Positions 45,975 through 58,256 of a stretch of DNA of 64,000 bases are shown here, in pieces. The notes under the pieces are model-generated. The model saw nothing but the letters and a program-made list of their open reading frames with translations. It had not been told where the DNA came from and searched no databases. The stretch lies in contig CM075649.1 in the NCBI GenBank assembly GCA_037953625.1, forward strand, positions 88,851,290-88,915,289, read 5' to 3'. A program made the translations under genes and the position numbers. Source of the stretch: Crotalaria pallida. Its lineage: Eukaryota > Streptophyta > Magnoliopsida > Fabales > Fabaceae. Every line of letters begins with the position of its first letter. Position 1 is the first letter of the stretch.

Positions 45975-48462
45975 TGGACTCACAACTCCTATTGTGTTAC
46001 TCACCAAGCGAGTAACTTGTAATTAGTAACAGATTAGTTTAGGACTTAGTTGAGTCTTGCTAGCATCGTAATAAAAATGATTGCGAATTATAGCATAGTG
46101 AACATTTGGGATTTGTTTTAAATTTTGCTTAAGGTGTTTGAGACTTACAAAACAAAACCCGAAATCTTGTAAAAAAAAAATTCGGTCATATTTAGAAGTG
46201 GACGAATGACGAGACTAAGGAAACGAAATACCCCAACGGGCTAGAGAACCAAGTTGCTACCCCACCGGGAGAAAGTAATCTTTAGTCTCGGACCAAGTGA
46301 GCCAAATCTAAACGTGACAAAACAAACCAAGAGTTCGGTATTTTTGAACTTGAAATGAAATCCGGAAAATTTTCTAAGAGTCATTTAACCAAAACTTAAG
46401 TGACATGAGAATGGTCTTATCACCGATGTGGTGTATACTTGAGACTAATCACCTAAAAATATACATCTGTTGGGAGATATAATCATCTAGTCCTTAAGTT
46501 TCGGTAAACATTTTGGAATTTTGTAAATGTCTAAAGGAAATGAATAATGGAAAAAAATATATGAATTATTATGATTATTAAACTCGTTTAGGATAGTTTA
46601 GGTACTGGACTTTGATGATTGATATGATATTTGATAATATGAATGAAGATTAATGTTGTAGAACTTAGTAATTTTCACTTGTAGGTGATTTTAGTGAATG
46701 ATAGTTGCACTACTCTGTTCGCCCTGAGATTTTGTAGAATGCTTATTTATGTTATAAAATTTGATTTTGGAAGGTTGCACATGATTTGAAAATGATTTGT
46801 TATTTATTTGAATTTTTGGGTCGTAAAGTGTTTGTTGGGAAATCGGGGTTTTGAATATAATGGAAAACTGAGTTTTTGGGCTTGGGATGCTTAAATTGAT
46901 TTGGAATAATTATGTAAGTTTCCTGAAGTTGAATTCATGTTTAATTTAAAATTTCAAGCTGCTTGGAGAAATTTAGTATTTTAAATAAATGCGTTTTCAC
47001 AATCAGACTAGACAGTTTCGGTGTCTCCGACACTGTGAACGCAGGGTAAAAATCGAGTCTAACGTGCTCCGATCAGTCTGAAAATTTTCAACAACCTTTG
47101 GCTAAGTATATATAATGTCCCTATAAATTTTGAGGTCATTTGTAGTTTGTTTACTACCTTAAATAAATCTAACTTAGGTTCAGCCCCCAATGTTTACGGT
47201 GTTTTTGACAAAGTGGTCGGAGGGTTAAAACTGAACCTAACGGACTCCGATCAACCTGAAAATTTACCACGATGTTCATTCATACGTAGGGACACTACCT
47301 GTAAATTTTCATAACATTTGAAATTTAATTGGTATTTTTAAAAAATGCATCTTTGTTACAGCTATGCAGTTTTTTCGGTTTTCGGACTTTCGGGCAAGCA
47401 ATGAAAACCATACATCCTGAACTCCTTTTGAACTAATTTTTGAATATGTTACCTTTGAGTACTTTCATGTGAAGTAGGCCAAATTTCAAATAAATAGAGT
47501 TGATATGACATGAGTTTTATATACGTCCTAAATGTGTTATGTGTAAGCTTTTAGTGACTTTTTGAATGCGTTTATTGCGAACTTCATGCTAGTGTTTGAT
47601 CAATGACTTGACTGGACTTATGATATTATTATGTTGCCTTTAGATGTGAAAGTTGTGAACGTGGAAGGTGTTATGTAAATGTGATGTGATATGCTTTATT
47701 TTTCTTTTATGTCCTAGATGCGTGATCATATGTGTATGCTAGCTTGTTTGTCTAGTAAGGGTGAATTCTTTGCTTGGTAGGTTTGAATATATGGCTGGAC
47801 ATTATGAATTAACTTGTGATATGTGGTAAGATGGACTTGGTATGTTGAAGAATGTGATGTCCGATTATGACTAAGTGTGTTGATGTATTTCATATGAGTA
47901 ATTGTCATGCAATTGGCATAGACATGCATATTTGACCTTTATCATTTGAAGCTGAATGTGTGGATAAATGTTTTATAAAGGTAACCAAATTCAAGGTTAA
48001 ATGAGAATGGGTCATCCGAAGTGTGAGGAAGATATAAGGGAGTCAAGGGAAAGACGTTAGAAAACGAATTAGAGCTTAACATGGAAATCCTTAGAGTTGA
48101 CATTGAAAGACCCAAAGTAAAGGAGTTAAGCATATCTATATACATCTAAAGTCTCATTCCTTATCCATGCCTATCTGTCTATCCAACTATCTATGTTCTT
48201 GAATTAGCAAACCATGATCTTCCCATAGTAGGTTCCTGTATTGTTTTCTATCGGTTCGATCTTAGATGAAAATTTGGGGCTGATGGGTCGGAAATAGATT
48301 GGAGAAACACCAAAGAGTATCGCTCTAGGAGTGTCATAAGTGGGGGAATGAACCCGGAAAGAGTTAGAGATCATAGTTAGCGGCCCTGTTTAAGTGATGG
48401 TCATTCATTCACTTGAACCAATCGGAATTTCGGGGACGGAATTCTCCTAAGTGGCGGAGAAT
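45975..48462 (+). other. Unassigned interior preceding LTR III
   Basis: AT-rich DNA without a supported reading frame. Two related stretches (about 47000-47110 and 47180-47290) each carry CTCCGATCA(A/G)-CTGAAAATTT, and the first is preceded by GTGTC-TCC-GACAC, resembling the sequence that flanks palindrome cassettes in other LTRs. It ends in AATTTCGGGGACGGAATTC and a purine-rich run (48450-48462), typical of the end of a gypsy interior. No pol remnant is recognised. Confidence 0.5.
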
Positions 48463-49019
48463 TGTAACATCCCAAATTATAACCCTTAGAATAATTATGA
48501 TAATAATAGATTTAAGTAATAATAATAACAATAATAAAGTTTAGGAATAACAAATTAATGTTCCTTTTAGTGCTGCAAAAGTATTAGGAAATATCGGAAT
48601 TTGGAACACTCAGATTTCTTTAACATAATAAATTATAAGTTTTATCGAATTAAATAATTGTTTCATGAAACTAATCAATTATGTTATTTATGAAAGTATA
48701 TTTTAATTATATATTTGAATATTTGAAAGTAGATTCATCTAAAGTAATTACCCTATTTGAAAAATGTATTTTCTATACTTTACTTTGATTTAAATATACC
48801 AATATTAAATTATTTTGTGAGTAATATCAAATTACTAACCTTATGATTCACCCTATATGTGTTGGTATGATAATTAATTTTTGATAATGATTTCTCTTTT
48901 AATAATAATAGTATTGATAAATAAATAGGATGAAGGGCATAAAAGTAAATGATAGAGTTAAAACCCAAATAAAATAAAATAAAATAAATAATAATAATAA
49001 TAAAATTATAAAAAAAAAA

Positions 49020-49700
49020 TTCTCCTTCTCCCCCCTTTAGTTATTCCCGCCGGCCCAAACTCTCCCCCATGGTAATCTACACAAATTTCTCTCCTCCCTC
49101 TCACACCATGTTTCTCTCTTTCTCTCCTCTTTGAGCCGCCTCCGCCAACCTCTTCCATTCTCCTATCTTCGTCTCTCTCTCTCACCTCCTTAGCCCTCTC
49201 TACCGCCGCCATTTCCGAAGCCAGCACCTCCACCTTCGTCCCTCGCGGTTTGTCGTCAGGAGTCCCGCTCGCGGCCACCCACGAAGCCATGATCGTTGTT
49301 CGCGTTCTCTCTCTTTTCGTCCAGCAATCGCGGTGCTTCGGGTTCCTGTCACCGCTGCCAAGCTCCGCCGCTCGTGGTCCAGCCGCCACAGTGACGCGAA
49401 GCCAGCCACCGTCGTTGTTGCAGCGCTCTTCTCTCTTCCTTCCGTCTGTGCTTCCTCTCTCCGGTTCGCGAACTCTCTCTCTCTTTCCCCCTTGGATTGA
49501 TCTACAACGATGAAGAAGATGAAGTGAGTCAAACCAGTTGGACCAGTGTTTCCATGAACCGAACCGGGTCGAAGCGGATGTGGGTTTTTGCTGATCCGGG
49601 GTTTGTTGCTGCTGCTGGTTAGGTTCAACCGAGTTGGGTCGGTGCGGATGCTTGGATCAGGATCGAATGGACCGTTGCCGAATCGGGAGCTCTCTGCACG
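49020..49700 (+). promoter_or_regulatory. GC/CT-rich leader in LTR III
   Basis: It stands out from the AT-rich surroundings: CT-repeat tracts, GCCGCC runs and CpG-rich stretches. Frames are open on both strands (for example 49250-49513 plus, 49006-49389 minus) but look compositional. It lies just upstream of a GTAAGG donor and could be the 5' leader of the LTR transcript or a captured host 5' end. No protein family recognised. Confidence 0.35.
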
Positions 49701-50604
49701 TCTTCAAATTGTTTCTAATAGAACCCTGAAGTAAGGGGTGTTTTACCTTGCTTTAGAGAGTATTTTCTGATTAGTATATAATACTTGCTAAGAATATGTG
49801 GGTATGCTTGTGATTGATTATTCGGGTAATTAATTTAGATTTAATATAATGTAAGAAAATAAATGAAATGAACCATAAATTGATACTTGTGATTGAATAT
49901 GCATGCTAAGGTGTATTTTGACTATGTGAATGTATATGTAATAATATCTATTATGCTTTTATGTATGAATAATTGGAGTATAATTGTGGTGGAATGTTTA
50001 TGTGAAATATTATATGTTGTCATGTATGCTCCGGTGGGAAATGTGGGGTTAATTGGTATATGTCATTATGTATGTATGTTTGGGGAATGTGAGAGTATTA
50101 GTTGTGAAAGGATACATGTGTTAAATGATATGTGCTAATAGGTATGAATAGTTGGATGAAAATGTGATATATGTTATATGGTGTAAAATGATGATAGATG
50201 TATAAGTTAAGTGATAAATGAAATAATTGTGAATTGAATAGTGATGATGATATGTGATGAATATATATTAAGTATGATGAAATGATAAATTGAGTGATTG
50301 AAAATTTAATGGTGATGATTATAAGTGGAATTATGTGTGTGAAAAATGAGAGAGAATGAGTAATGATGTTGTATGTGTAAATATATATAAATGTGATGGG
50401 TATGTTGATTGAGTCATGTTACGGTGTGCTTGAACGAATAAATGAGTTACGTGTTGAAGCACGTAATAGATAAGGTTAATGAATAAAATGAATTAGAATA
50501 AGAGCATAAATGTAGAGCATTGAATTGGATTATTTTGTGAATTATTGTGATGATTGGAAGCTGTACGTATTTATTTATGGGTTTTTAATTTGATGGTGTG
50601 ATTT

Positions 50605-51060
50605 AAGTCGTGTAAGACGTTGTCCGGGTTGTGGGACTGTACGCATCGACTGGTTTGATTAGAGGTCTTGTAAGACGTTGTCCGGGTTGTTGGACTGTAC
50701 ACATAGACTGGTTTGATTTGATATCTTGTAAGACGTTGTCCGGGTTGTGGGACTGTACGCATAGACTGGTGTGATTCAGGTTGTGTAAGACGTTGTCCGG
50801 GTTGTGGGACTGTACGCATCGACTGGTGTGATTCAGGTCTTGTAAGACGTTGTCCGGGTTGTGGGACTGTACGCATAGACTGGTGTGTTTTCATGTCTTG
50901 TAAGACGTTGTCCGGGTTGTGGGACTGTATGCATAGACTAGTGCGATCCAGATCTTGTAAGATGTTGTCCGGGTTGTGGGGCTGTACGCATAGATCGCGT
51001 AAGATGCACATGGTGCGCAGCTGTAAGACGTTGTCCGCATTGTGGACTGTACGCAATGAT
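50605..51060 (+). repeat. 57-bp tandem array in LTR III
   Basis: Eight units share GTAAGACGTTGTCCGGGTTG followed by TGGGACTGTACGCATAGACTGG and a variable spacer. Spacing is about 56-59 bases, and the last units are decayed. It lies between the putative donor and acceptor. The long minus-strand frame over it (50571-51236) is a by-product. Confidence 0.85.
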
Positions 51061-51384
51061 GGATCCACGTAATAATTTCTAAAGTTTATGAAAAACTCAA
51101 AGGATTTGAAAAGAGAATGATAATTATGTAAAGTAACGAAAAGGGATGAAAAAGAGATAGGCTGAAATGAAATAAATATACAGGAAGTGCAAGGGTTTAA
51201 TGAATCATAAAAGAAACCGATTGACATTGTGCGCATGTATGTGATTTTGGTTGGGAATGAATTGTTGATATATAATGAGATATATGACTAAGTGTGTTTG
51301 ACTTAGTAGGTCATTATGTCTAGTTAGAAACTATTTTCTACTTCATGTGTAAAGCTCACCCTTACAACCATTTTTCAGGTACTG

Positions 51385-51471
51385 AGCTTGGAGCTTGCGC
51401 AGTTTCTGGCCGAGCAGGTTGAACCTCCACCACGTGGAGTGTCCGTTTATTATTTTACGAGTGGACTGTAG
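51385..51471 (+). CDS. Short frame after LTR III acceptor (ELAQFLAEQ)
   Basis: A 28-residue frame beginning SLELAQFLAEQVEPPP follows TTTTTCAG and ends in TAG. It aligns with the LTR V micro-ORF (IELAQPPAEQ) at the DNA level after a one-base offset. Coding is unproven. Confidence 0.3.
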   Translation, partial: SLELAQFLAEQVEPPPRGVSVYYFTSGL

Positions 51472-51750
51472 TCTCAGCTATGTTAAAAACTATTATTTTG
51501 TAATTTAAAGATATGTATTAGTTGTACGCCACTATTTGAGATATTTGGGGCATTAGGATCTGTTTCTGGATAATAGTTAAACGTTTTATGTTTTAAAAAT
51601 ACGTTGGTCTGGACAGGTTAAGCAGGTACAAAGTTGGAAATTTTGGTAAAGTCCGAAATGCAGAGGGAACTCTGCCTGTTTTTATCGAAATTTTCAAATA
51701 CCAATTTTCATAAAATCTTAAGTTAACAAAAACATTGTGAGGTTGTTACA

Positions 51751-53401
51751 TTGGACATATATAAGTGTCTTTCATCAAGATTTCTTGCACCCAAAAACAT
51801 TACTTTTCTCAAACAGCGCTTAACAAACTAAATTTATTTAAATTATCAAAGCTGGTCCAATTCATCTCAAAATTTCCAGATAATACTCAAATGCCATAGA
51901 GAGCAACATACTAAATTTATAGGGCAATCCAATTAGTAGAACTATCGTTTACCAAAACCTCCTACAAGGGAATCACTTATTAATTAAAATTTCAGAATTA
52001 AAATACTTTGACATACCCTATATTAATCGATATCAAACAGCCCCTACCTACTCCTAATTATGCTCTAAACACACAATACCACTTACGAAATCACAATATG
52101 CACCAAACAAAATTAATTTCTTTCAAACACATACATGTACATTTTTCGGTCCTCTTTTAAAATAAATAAAAGAAATATTTTCTTAGCTAAAAATTTCCAC
52201 TTTATTATTTATAATGCTAACATAAATCAATGCTTAAAAATCAAAGTTCAAATATTTATTTTTCATAGACCCATTCGGTCCAATCATTAAAATAAGGGAA
52301 ACACATTTTCAACTTCAAAAACTCACTCTTTACCAAATAACATTTTCATAAAAAATCAAGACCTAAACATGCATGCAATAATTTAATAGAAAATCAACAC
52401 AAAATCCTATTTTTAACATGCATCCAACCACTAAAATAAACCAATCTATTATTTTTATATTCATTTGGACCGAAATACATTAATAAAAAAAAGAATAGCT
52501 TTTATTTACAAGACTCTTTACCAACTCAACATGAAACAAGGACTTTTGAGAAAAAATCAAAATCTTCCACTACACTCCTCTATGCTCCCCACGGTTTTTC
52601 ATGTACAATAGGGTATGGACTTTGCAAATTTTACTTTGATTTATGAGCAATTATTTAATAGTGTATAGATAGGTTTATGTAGGAGTATATTTGAGAAATG
52701 TGAATAGATAAAAGACAAAGGCATGCATTGGTTGTGAATTTATTTAGGATAGGGTCATTAATGATATGTCCCCTATAGGGTCCATATAGGGTGGCTACAT
52801 TTAATTAAAGGTAGGTTGTATTTAATTGGGTTACCCAAGGGTCTTGTGCAATAATAAATGAATGTCTAATAATTCAAAATTCAAAATTCATAAATCAACT
52901 AATTAAAACCGTGTAATACTTGCTGATAGTAGAAAATTATATTTTTCCAATACAGTACATGATATTCGAAAATCATATTTCAATTTCTCTTAACTAATCA
53001 AACTTTATAATTTTCTCAAAATCAATGAGAAAATCGTGGAAGCAAGTTTAAAGTTCAAACTTTACAAAATAAATTCTACATTTTAATACGATCGTTTTGA
53101 CAGTAAATTCGTCTAATTCCGATTTACTAGTCAAAATTTATGAATTTTCAAAGTTAAACAAATCAAAGAAATCCTTAAATAACAATTTCTCCAAAACACA
53201 AAATAAAATAATTTATCACTTAAAAATAAATCCTTTAAATCACCAAAACACAAGAATCAATTATTTAATTAATTTAAAACAATTTCCTCATTTTCACGTA
53301 TTATTATAAATCAAATAATATTTTTATATAAATTTAAAGGAATCGACCAATCATAAATTTCCAAAAATCAATTTCTTAAAATGGGAAATGCGGGTGTTAC
53401 A
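51751..53401 (-). mobile_element. Inverted LTR fragment, family IV
   Basis: On the minus strand it starts TGTAACACCCGCATTTCCC at 53401 and extends to about 51751, where it meets LTR III. No clear 3' end is seen, so it is probably truncated. AT-rich, no coding frame. Confidence 0.55.
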
Positions 53402-53628
53402 TCTTTGGTGATGAACACCATAGTTGGTAATAACCCGATGAGTATTTTCCGGGACTTTATTTATGATTGGTTAATAAATGCATTGATGATAATGCAGCTT
53501 TATTTTTATATTGAATTGGTTTATCAGGTACATGTTTTGGAAATGGTTGTTAAGTGTTTTGTGTTGTAACGTTGCAAAACCTTTTAAAAAAATCCGCATT
53601 TTCCGCATATAGAAATTAGGACGTTATA
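53402..53628 (+). mobile_element. 5' LTR end of element VI
   Basis: The end GGACGTTATA is a decayed form of GGGTGTTACA and stands directly before a PBS. Only the last part of this LTR is in place; the inverted fragment at 51751-53401 interrupts it. Confidence 0.65.
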
Positions 53629-53632
53629 TTTA

Positions 53633-53644
53633 TGGTATCAGAGC
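53633..53644 (+). other. Primer-binding site of element VI
   Basis: TGGTATCAGAGC followed by AATGG, as at 5772-5788. Confidence 0.88.
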
Positions 53645-53783
53645 AATGGTTCCAACCCTCGGTCGTGAGTGTGGACTTTAACACTCTGGTGTGCTACTCT
53701 GCTTGTGAGTAGTTAGCTGTAGTATAGTTTCATTCTTTTCGTGTTGCTAGTCGATATGTTAGTTATAGAATTAAGTAGCATTT

Positions 53784-54086
53784 GATGCAGAGTGTTGGTG
53801 GGATCTCACCCGCCAAGGGCTGAAGAGAGAGGCTAGAGTTCTAACTTGGGCACTTTTCAAGGAGAAGTTCTTTGAGAAGTACTTCCTAGAGGATGTCCGA
53901 AAGAAGAAGGATATGGAGTTTATGGAGCTCAAGCATCGGTCTCTTAGTATGGGAGAGTACGTGTTGAAGTTTGAGCAGTTGATCAGGTTTTCTCCCTACT
54001 ATCAGCACAACCCGGATGAGAGGGAAAAGTGCATCAAGTTTGAGAATGGGTTGCGTCCTGACATCAAGGTAGCCTTCGGCTACTAG
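53784..54086 (+). pseudogene. gag: Ty3/gypsy gag fragment (element VI)
   Basis: About 100 codons match the retrotransposon Gag capsid family (Retrotrans_gag). The frame begins with DAECWWD, followed by TWALFKEKFFEKYF, a KKKDMEFMEL stretch, GEYVLKFEQLIRF and FENGLRPDIK. It ends at a TAG (54084) just before the inverted LTR I at 54093. The first part of gag is missing: an in-frame TAA lies at 53772, only about 130 bases after the PBS. The zinc knuckle and pol are absent. The fit to chromovirus Gag is good; the gene is dead. Confidence 0.85.
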
Positions 54087-54600
54087 GGTATTTGTAACTC
54101 CCCGATTCGGCAACTTGAAAACTTCGGTTACTTAAGTTAAATATAGTGAAAATTTGGGCCATTTTTTTTAAACGTGTATGACAAAGACATGAGAACATTT
54201 AGGTTTTCAAAACATAGTTTCATTTAAAACTCATGTTCTCACACTGCATAACACCTTTCAAGTTCCAAACCGAGATGTCACAAGACACCGCACCTTGAAA
54301 CTTGTTCACAAAACATCATTTAAAAACATAGCCCGTTTATGTGTTTCAAAGACATCAGTACTGAAATAAACTTTAGTTGGGGTACAGTATGATATAGTTA
54401 TGGCTACTAAGAACTTGCAATGGAATACAGTACTCCAGGGGAATTACCTAGCTTCTAGTCATCTACACTAAGACTCGCCATCGAACTCTGAATCTTGGTG
54501 GATCAAGCTCTTCAACCGCAAGCAGAATCGTCCTCATCCGTCTCCTCAGAAGTCTCTTCCATAGAGTCGCCTTGTGCTTTCTTCTCCTCCTTCTCACGAT

Positions 54601-54735
54601 CTAGAAGTCTCTCCATGATTTCCTTTTCTTTGTCTCTATAAGGACTATGACATAAGCGGTCATAGTTTTATTATCTCCTTTTAATGGAGATGCTCCTATC
54701 TCCCGAATGACCTGGAACCTCACGATGTTTTTCAT
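54601..54735 (-). CDS. LTR-encoded small ORF (FQ..REIGA family), inverted LTR I
   Basis: The ATG at 54735 follows TTAG directly. The 44-codon frame begins MKNIVRFQVIREIGASPLKG, continues with GDNKTMTAY and a basic stretch, and ends in TAG. Just downstream another frame carries EETSEETDEDDSA, the acidic tail expected of the ancestral protein. It aligns with 32572-32775 along about 30 residues. Function unknown. Confidence 0.45.
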   Translation of the reverse strand: MKNIVRFQVIREIGASPLKGDNKTMTAYVIVLIETKKRKSWRDF

Positions 54736-55116
54736 CTAATGACCATACAAATTTTTCCCAATGCAAGCAGAAATGTAGGAGAGAGTGAGCTACCCAAAAC
54801 AGCTATGTCGACTATGTGGAATTACAATAGGCAAATAATAAGGCAGAACAATAAACATAAAGCAAACAACAACAATCAACAATATCATCATATAAACACA
54901 CATTTTAATTATTTTCTTGTAATGGCATTCTCCAAATCCTTCTCTTAACACTTACACAATTCCTTTCCACTCTTTCATCAATCCTTACTCAAACTTATCA
55001 ATTATTCCAAGAATCATTTCTCATACACATCTTATAAATCTTATCCAACACTTAATACTTTTACTGTACTTTTCTTTTGATTATTTATATCTCTTAAGTT
55101 TTATCGTTCCGGTTCG

Positions 55117-55369
55117 CTCAATGATTTGGGGAAATCATCACTGAGGAAGACACACACGTCTACATCTCCTCGGTCATCCACCCAACCTAGTCGGAAGCAA
55201 ACAGGAGTACAGGACCTTTACCACGCGGGCACGACAGCTATCTCAACAATTGGCTCCAAGCCAGGAGAACTGTAGAAATCTCGGGTACAGTCTCAATTCA
55301 ATTCAATTCAATATCATTTCATATCATTTCATATAATCAAGGCTCACTGTAGAAAACTCGGGTACAGTG
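55117..55369 (-). other. Conserved hairpin block, inverted LTR I
   Basis: On the minus strand: H1 CACTGTA-N11-TACAGTG (55345-55369), H2 ACTGTA-N11-TACAGT (55269-55291), H3 TGGCT-TGG-AGCCA (55251-55263), H5 CTCAGTGAT...ATCATTGAG (55117-55145) with one G-U pair. Confidence 0.68.
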
Positions 55370-55639
55370 GCAATCACAAATGCCCCGTCCCAGTCCCTCT
55401 CACTGTTCAAGATTTGCAATCTAGGGGACGACACTCATAGCTCACCGCGTTTGTTAATGTCTTTTAAAGGATTTTAAAGTTTTAGAGTTTTAATTAACGG
55501 CTTAACCCTAACGGTCGGCTCATCCTTGGTGCAACCCTTCAACGAGTCCCGACCACTAATCGCAATCCGTTCCCCAAAGAATCTCATCATCACTTTGCAT
55601 CATTTCTCTTTCTCGTGCATCTCATCAACATTTGCTCAA

Positions 55640-55794
55640 TAACATCATCAGCATCTTTAGCATCATCATTGGTTAGCAATATCATCCGCATCCATCTCAT
55701 CATCATCGCTCAGCAGCATCATCGACATCTTTCTCCTCAGTTGTTGCTCAGCAGCACCATCAGCGTCTTTCTCCTCAGTCGTTGCTCAGCAGCA
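55640..55794 (-). repeat. 39-bp minisatellite, inverted LTR I (first part)
   Basis: Units read CAGCACCATCAGCGTCTTTC on the plus strand. A solo LTR V inserted inside the array; units continue at 59692-59870. Confidence 0.83.
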
Positions 55795-56149
55795 TGTAAC
55801 ATCCTAAGTTTTATTTTAAATGAAATTATTGTTTAATACCCAAGAAATAACTGAATTAATTGTTTAACGAATTTTGTGAGGAAGGTGAGCAGCCATTTTG
55901 AGTACTAGGGGTTGTATAGAAGGAAATTGTGGCTTCGAGCAGAATTATATAAGCGAAATCGGGGGTTAAATCGGCGTTTTAGATGTAAGAAATCGACCGA
56001 AAAGAGAAAATTAGAAATTTATTATAGGATGCTAAGAAAATAAATTCCACCGTTGGATATGAATTTTATGGGGTGAAGAAGCTTATCTAAAAATTTGGAC
56101 CCGATCCGATGGTTAACGAAAAAGTTACGGCGAATCGAAGGTTGAAGAC

Positions 56150-56335
56150 CCTGTTTCTCGCCCAGGCGCACCAGCCATGCGCCCAGGCGGGTGCACTGTT
56201 CATACGTGCACCAGACAGTGAAAAACCCACCCAGGCGAGGCACCAATTCGCCCAGGAGAGCGGAAATGCGCACCAGCCAAGCTCAGTCAGGTGCCTGTCT
56301 GGCGCTCAAGCGCCAGACCCGCGCTCGAGCGCGAG
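56150..56335 (+). repeat. GC-rich palindrome cassette, solo LTR V
   Basis: GCGCCCAGGCG-type repeats are followed by TCTGGCGCT-CA-AGCGCCAGA (56298-56317) and GCGCTCGAGCGC (56321-56332). It occupies the same place, just after a GTTACGGCGAATC stretch, as the AATCGATT palindromes of the other LTR V copies after GTTATGGCCGTTC. Confidence 0.8.
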
Positions 56336-58256
56336 CGCGCAGACCAGAATAAATCTGGTGCGTCCATTCCAGGCTTGGGGCCAAAGTCAGTTTCTAAGGC
56401 ACACGATCTTGGTGGCTGATTCAAGGAAAATGAAGGGTGTTGAACATCACCCTCCCTCATACTCCAACACCAATTCAAGCCCTCTTCCTCCCATCTTCTC
56501 TCAATACTCAAGAACACCAAAGCACCATTCAATCACCCAAACACACAAGATCAAGCAATCAACCACTCAATCCTCATCAACATCAAATATCCCTCATGAA
56601 GTGAGCCCAAGACATCATCATCATCTCTTTCATCCTCTTCCTTAGGGTTTAGAACCCCTATTATCATTACCATATAAATATATTCAATAATCAAGAATCA
56701 CCAACACTCCTCCTGACTTTCATCAAGCATTGGGCATGAAAATGGATTAGAACTTACCTCCTTTCTTCCTCTCTCACACGAATTTTCCTTCTCTTCTCCC
56801 TCTTGGATTTCAAGTTCCACCATCACTTGGGGGTAAGTAGAGTCTTATGGCATGATATTAATTCCTTTCCAACTCTCTTTAGCTTATTAAAGTTGTATTT
56901 AATCTCCTCTAGGGCTCAAGCTCTTCTCACTTCAAGTTGATCAAGATCCAAGTTAGAGGCACTCATTCTATCATCAAGACTTGTTTCTATCACCTCCAAG
57001 TAAGTGGTTATGTGTGGGTTCCCCTCCTTCCCTTCCAAATTCGTTTTCTCTCTCCCTCTCCACCATCAATGGTGGTTTTCACCACTAGGCTCTTGAGACT
57101 TCACTTTTTATTTGAGGCTTGACTTGAATCATGGCATAAATGTTGATCCCTCTCTTTTATGACTCTTTATTTTAGGTTCCCTCCTAATCCTGTGGTTTGG
57201 TATCTCCTCGGTGGGCAAACTCAAGCATAGGGCATTTGGAATCTCCTTATTCTTATGTATTTGAGGTAAGGGGGTGGATATAGTGAGCTTTGCCTTGTTC
57301 TAGGGAGTAGGTTCTAGTTAGTACATAATACTTGTTAGGGTTATGTGTTAGGGGAGGATATTAGATTATAAATCCCTAGGTTATTGAATATGAAATCCTA
57401 ATTAATTAAATGTGCATGATGATTGGATGTTAAGATTAGGAAAAGGAAACTCAATAATATGAAAATGAATAATTTGATAAATGAAATTTGGTTAATGATT
57501 ATATTGAAGTACATGAGGAATTGGGTAATGTGATAATAAAGTTGACATAAATGATTTCCATGATTATTGATTTTATTTGTAAAGTTGTGAATTAAATGAT
57601 AACTTAATTACTGTAGCAATTATATGCATGTGTTGTGAAATAAATTGATATAGGAAGAAAGGGAATGGAAACGATTAAATGTCATGAATGTTCATATTTG
57701 TATCTAATTGCTAAATGAGTAAAAATATTAAGTATTATCAATTGTGAATAAAGGTCATGACTTGGGAATTGAACTTGTGAATATAGGAAACGGAAGTAAA
57801 ACGATTATGTAGAAATAAAAAGTAAAGATGATATATGCAAAATTAAAATGAAGGGCGAATCTAAATGTTGGACTATAGAAGAGAACGCTATTTGGTATGA
57901 TTGTGATAATTGAGAAAGGAAAAGAATAAGGAAACTACAAGAATGACTAGTTGTTGAATGTGTGTTGTTGTACTTAAATGTGTTACAATTAATTGAACAG
58001 GAGAGTGAATAATTCTTGGCCTCTGAATTGAGGCGCCGAATATTGAGAATGTGGTTTATGCGTTGGCCTCTGCTTTTAGGTGACGATTAAAGGAAAGATT
58101 TGATAATTGATGTAGGGAACGAGTATGGATAAAGAATGAACGGGAAATGTGTGTAAGTGTATTTGTGATTGTATGTGCTAAGTTGTTTGTGTAAGATGGT
58201 GAAAGTATGATTTGGCCTCTGATGTGAGGTAATGTGAAATGAAAATGAAAGTGTGC

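Larger units (their letters stand above)
48463..51750 (+). mobile_element. 3' LTR of element III
   Basis: It starts TGTAACATCCC after a purine-rich tract and ends GAGGTTGTTACA, length about 3.3 kb. AAT and AAAT microsatellites lie at about 48490-48535 and 48965-49010. A GC- and CT-rich leader (49020-49700) follows, then a donor CTGAA|GTAAGG (49731), a 57-bp tandem array (50605-51060), an acceptor TTTTTCAG (51378) and a short frame. Confidence 0.8.

Noticed and set aside
49006..49628. GC-rich frames on both strands of LTR III
   Set aside because: Composition-driven low-complexity peptides (Arg/Glu-rich or Ser/Leu-rich) on both strands; no family recognised.
50571..51236. 221-codon minus-strand frame with QSMRTVPQPGQRLT repeats
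   Set aside because: By-product of the 57-bp tandem array in LTR III; the flanking residues have no recognisable domain.
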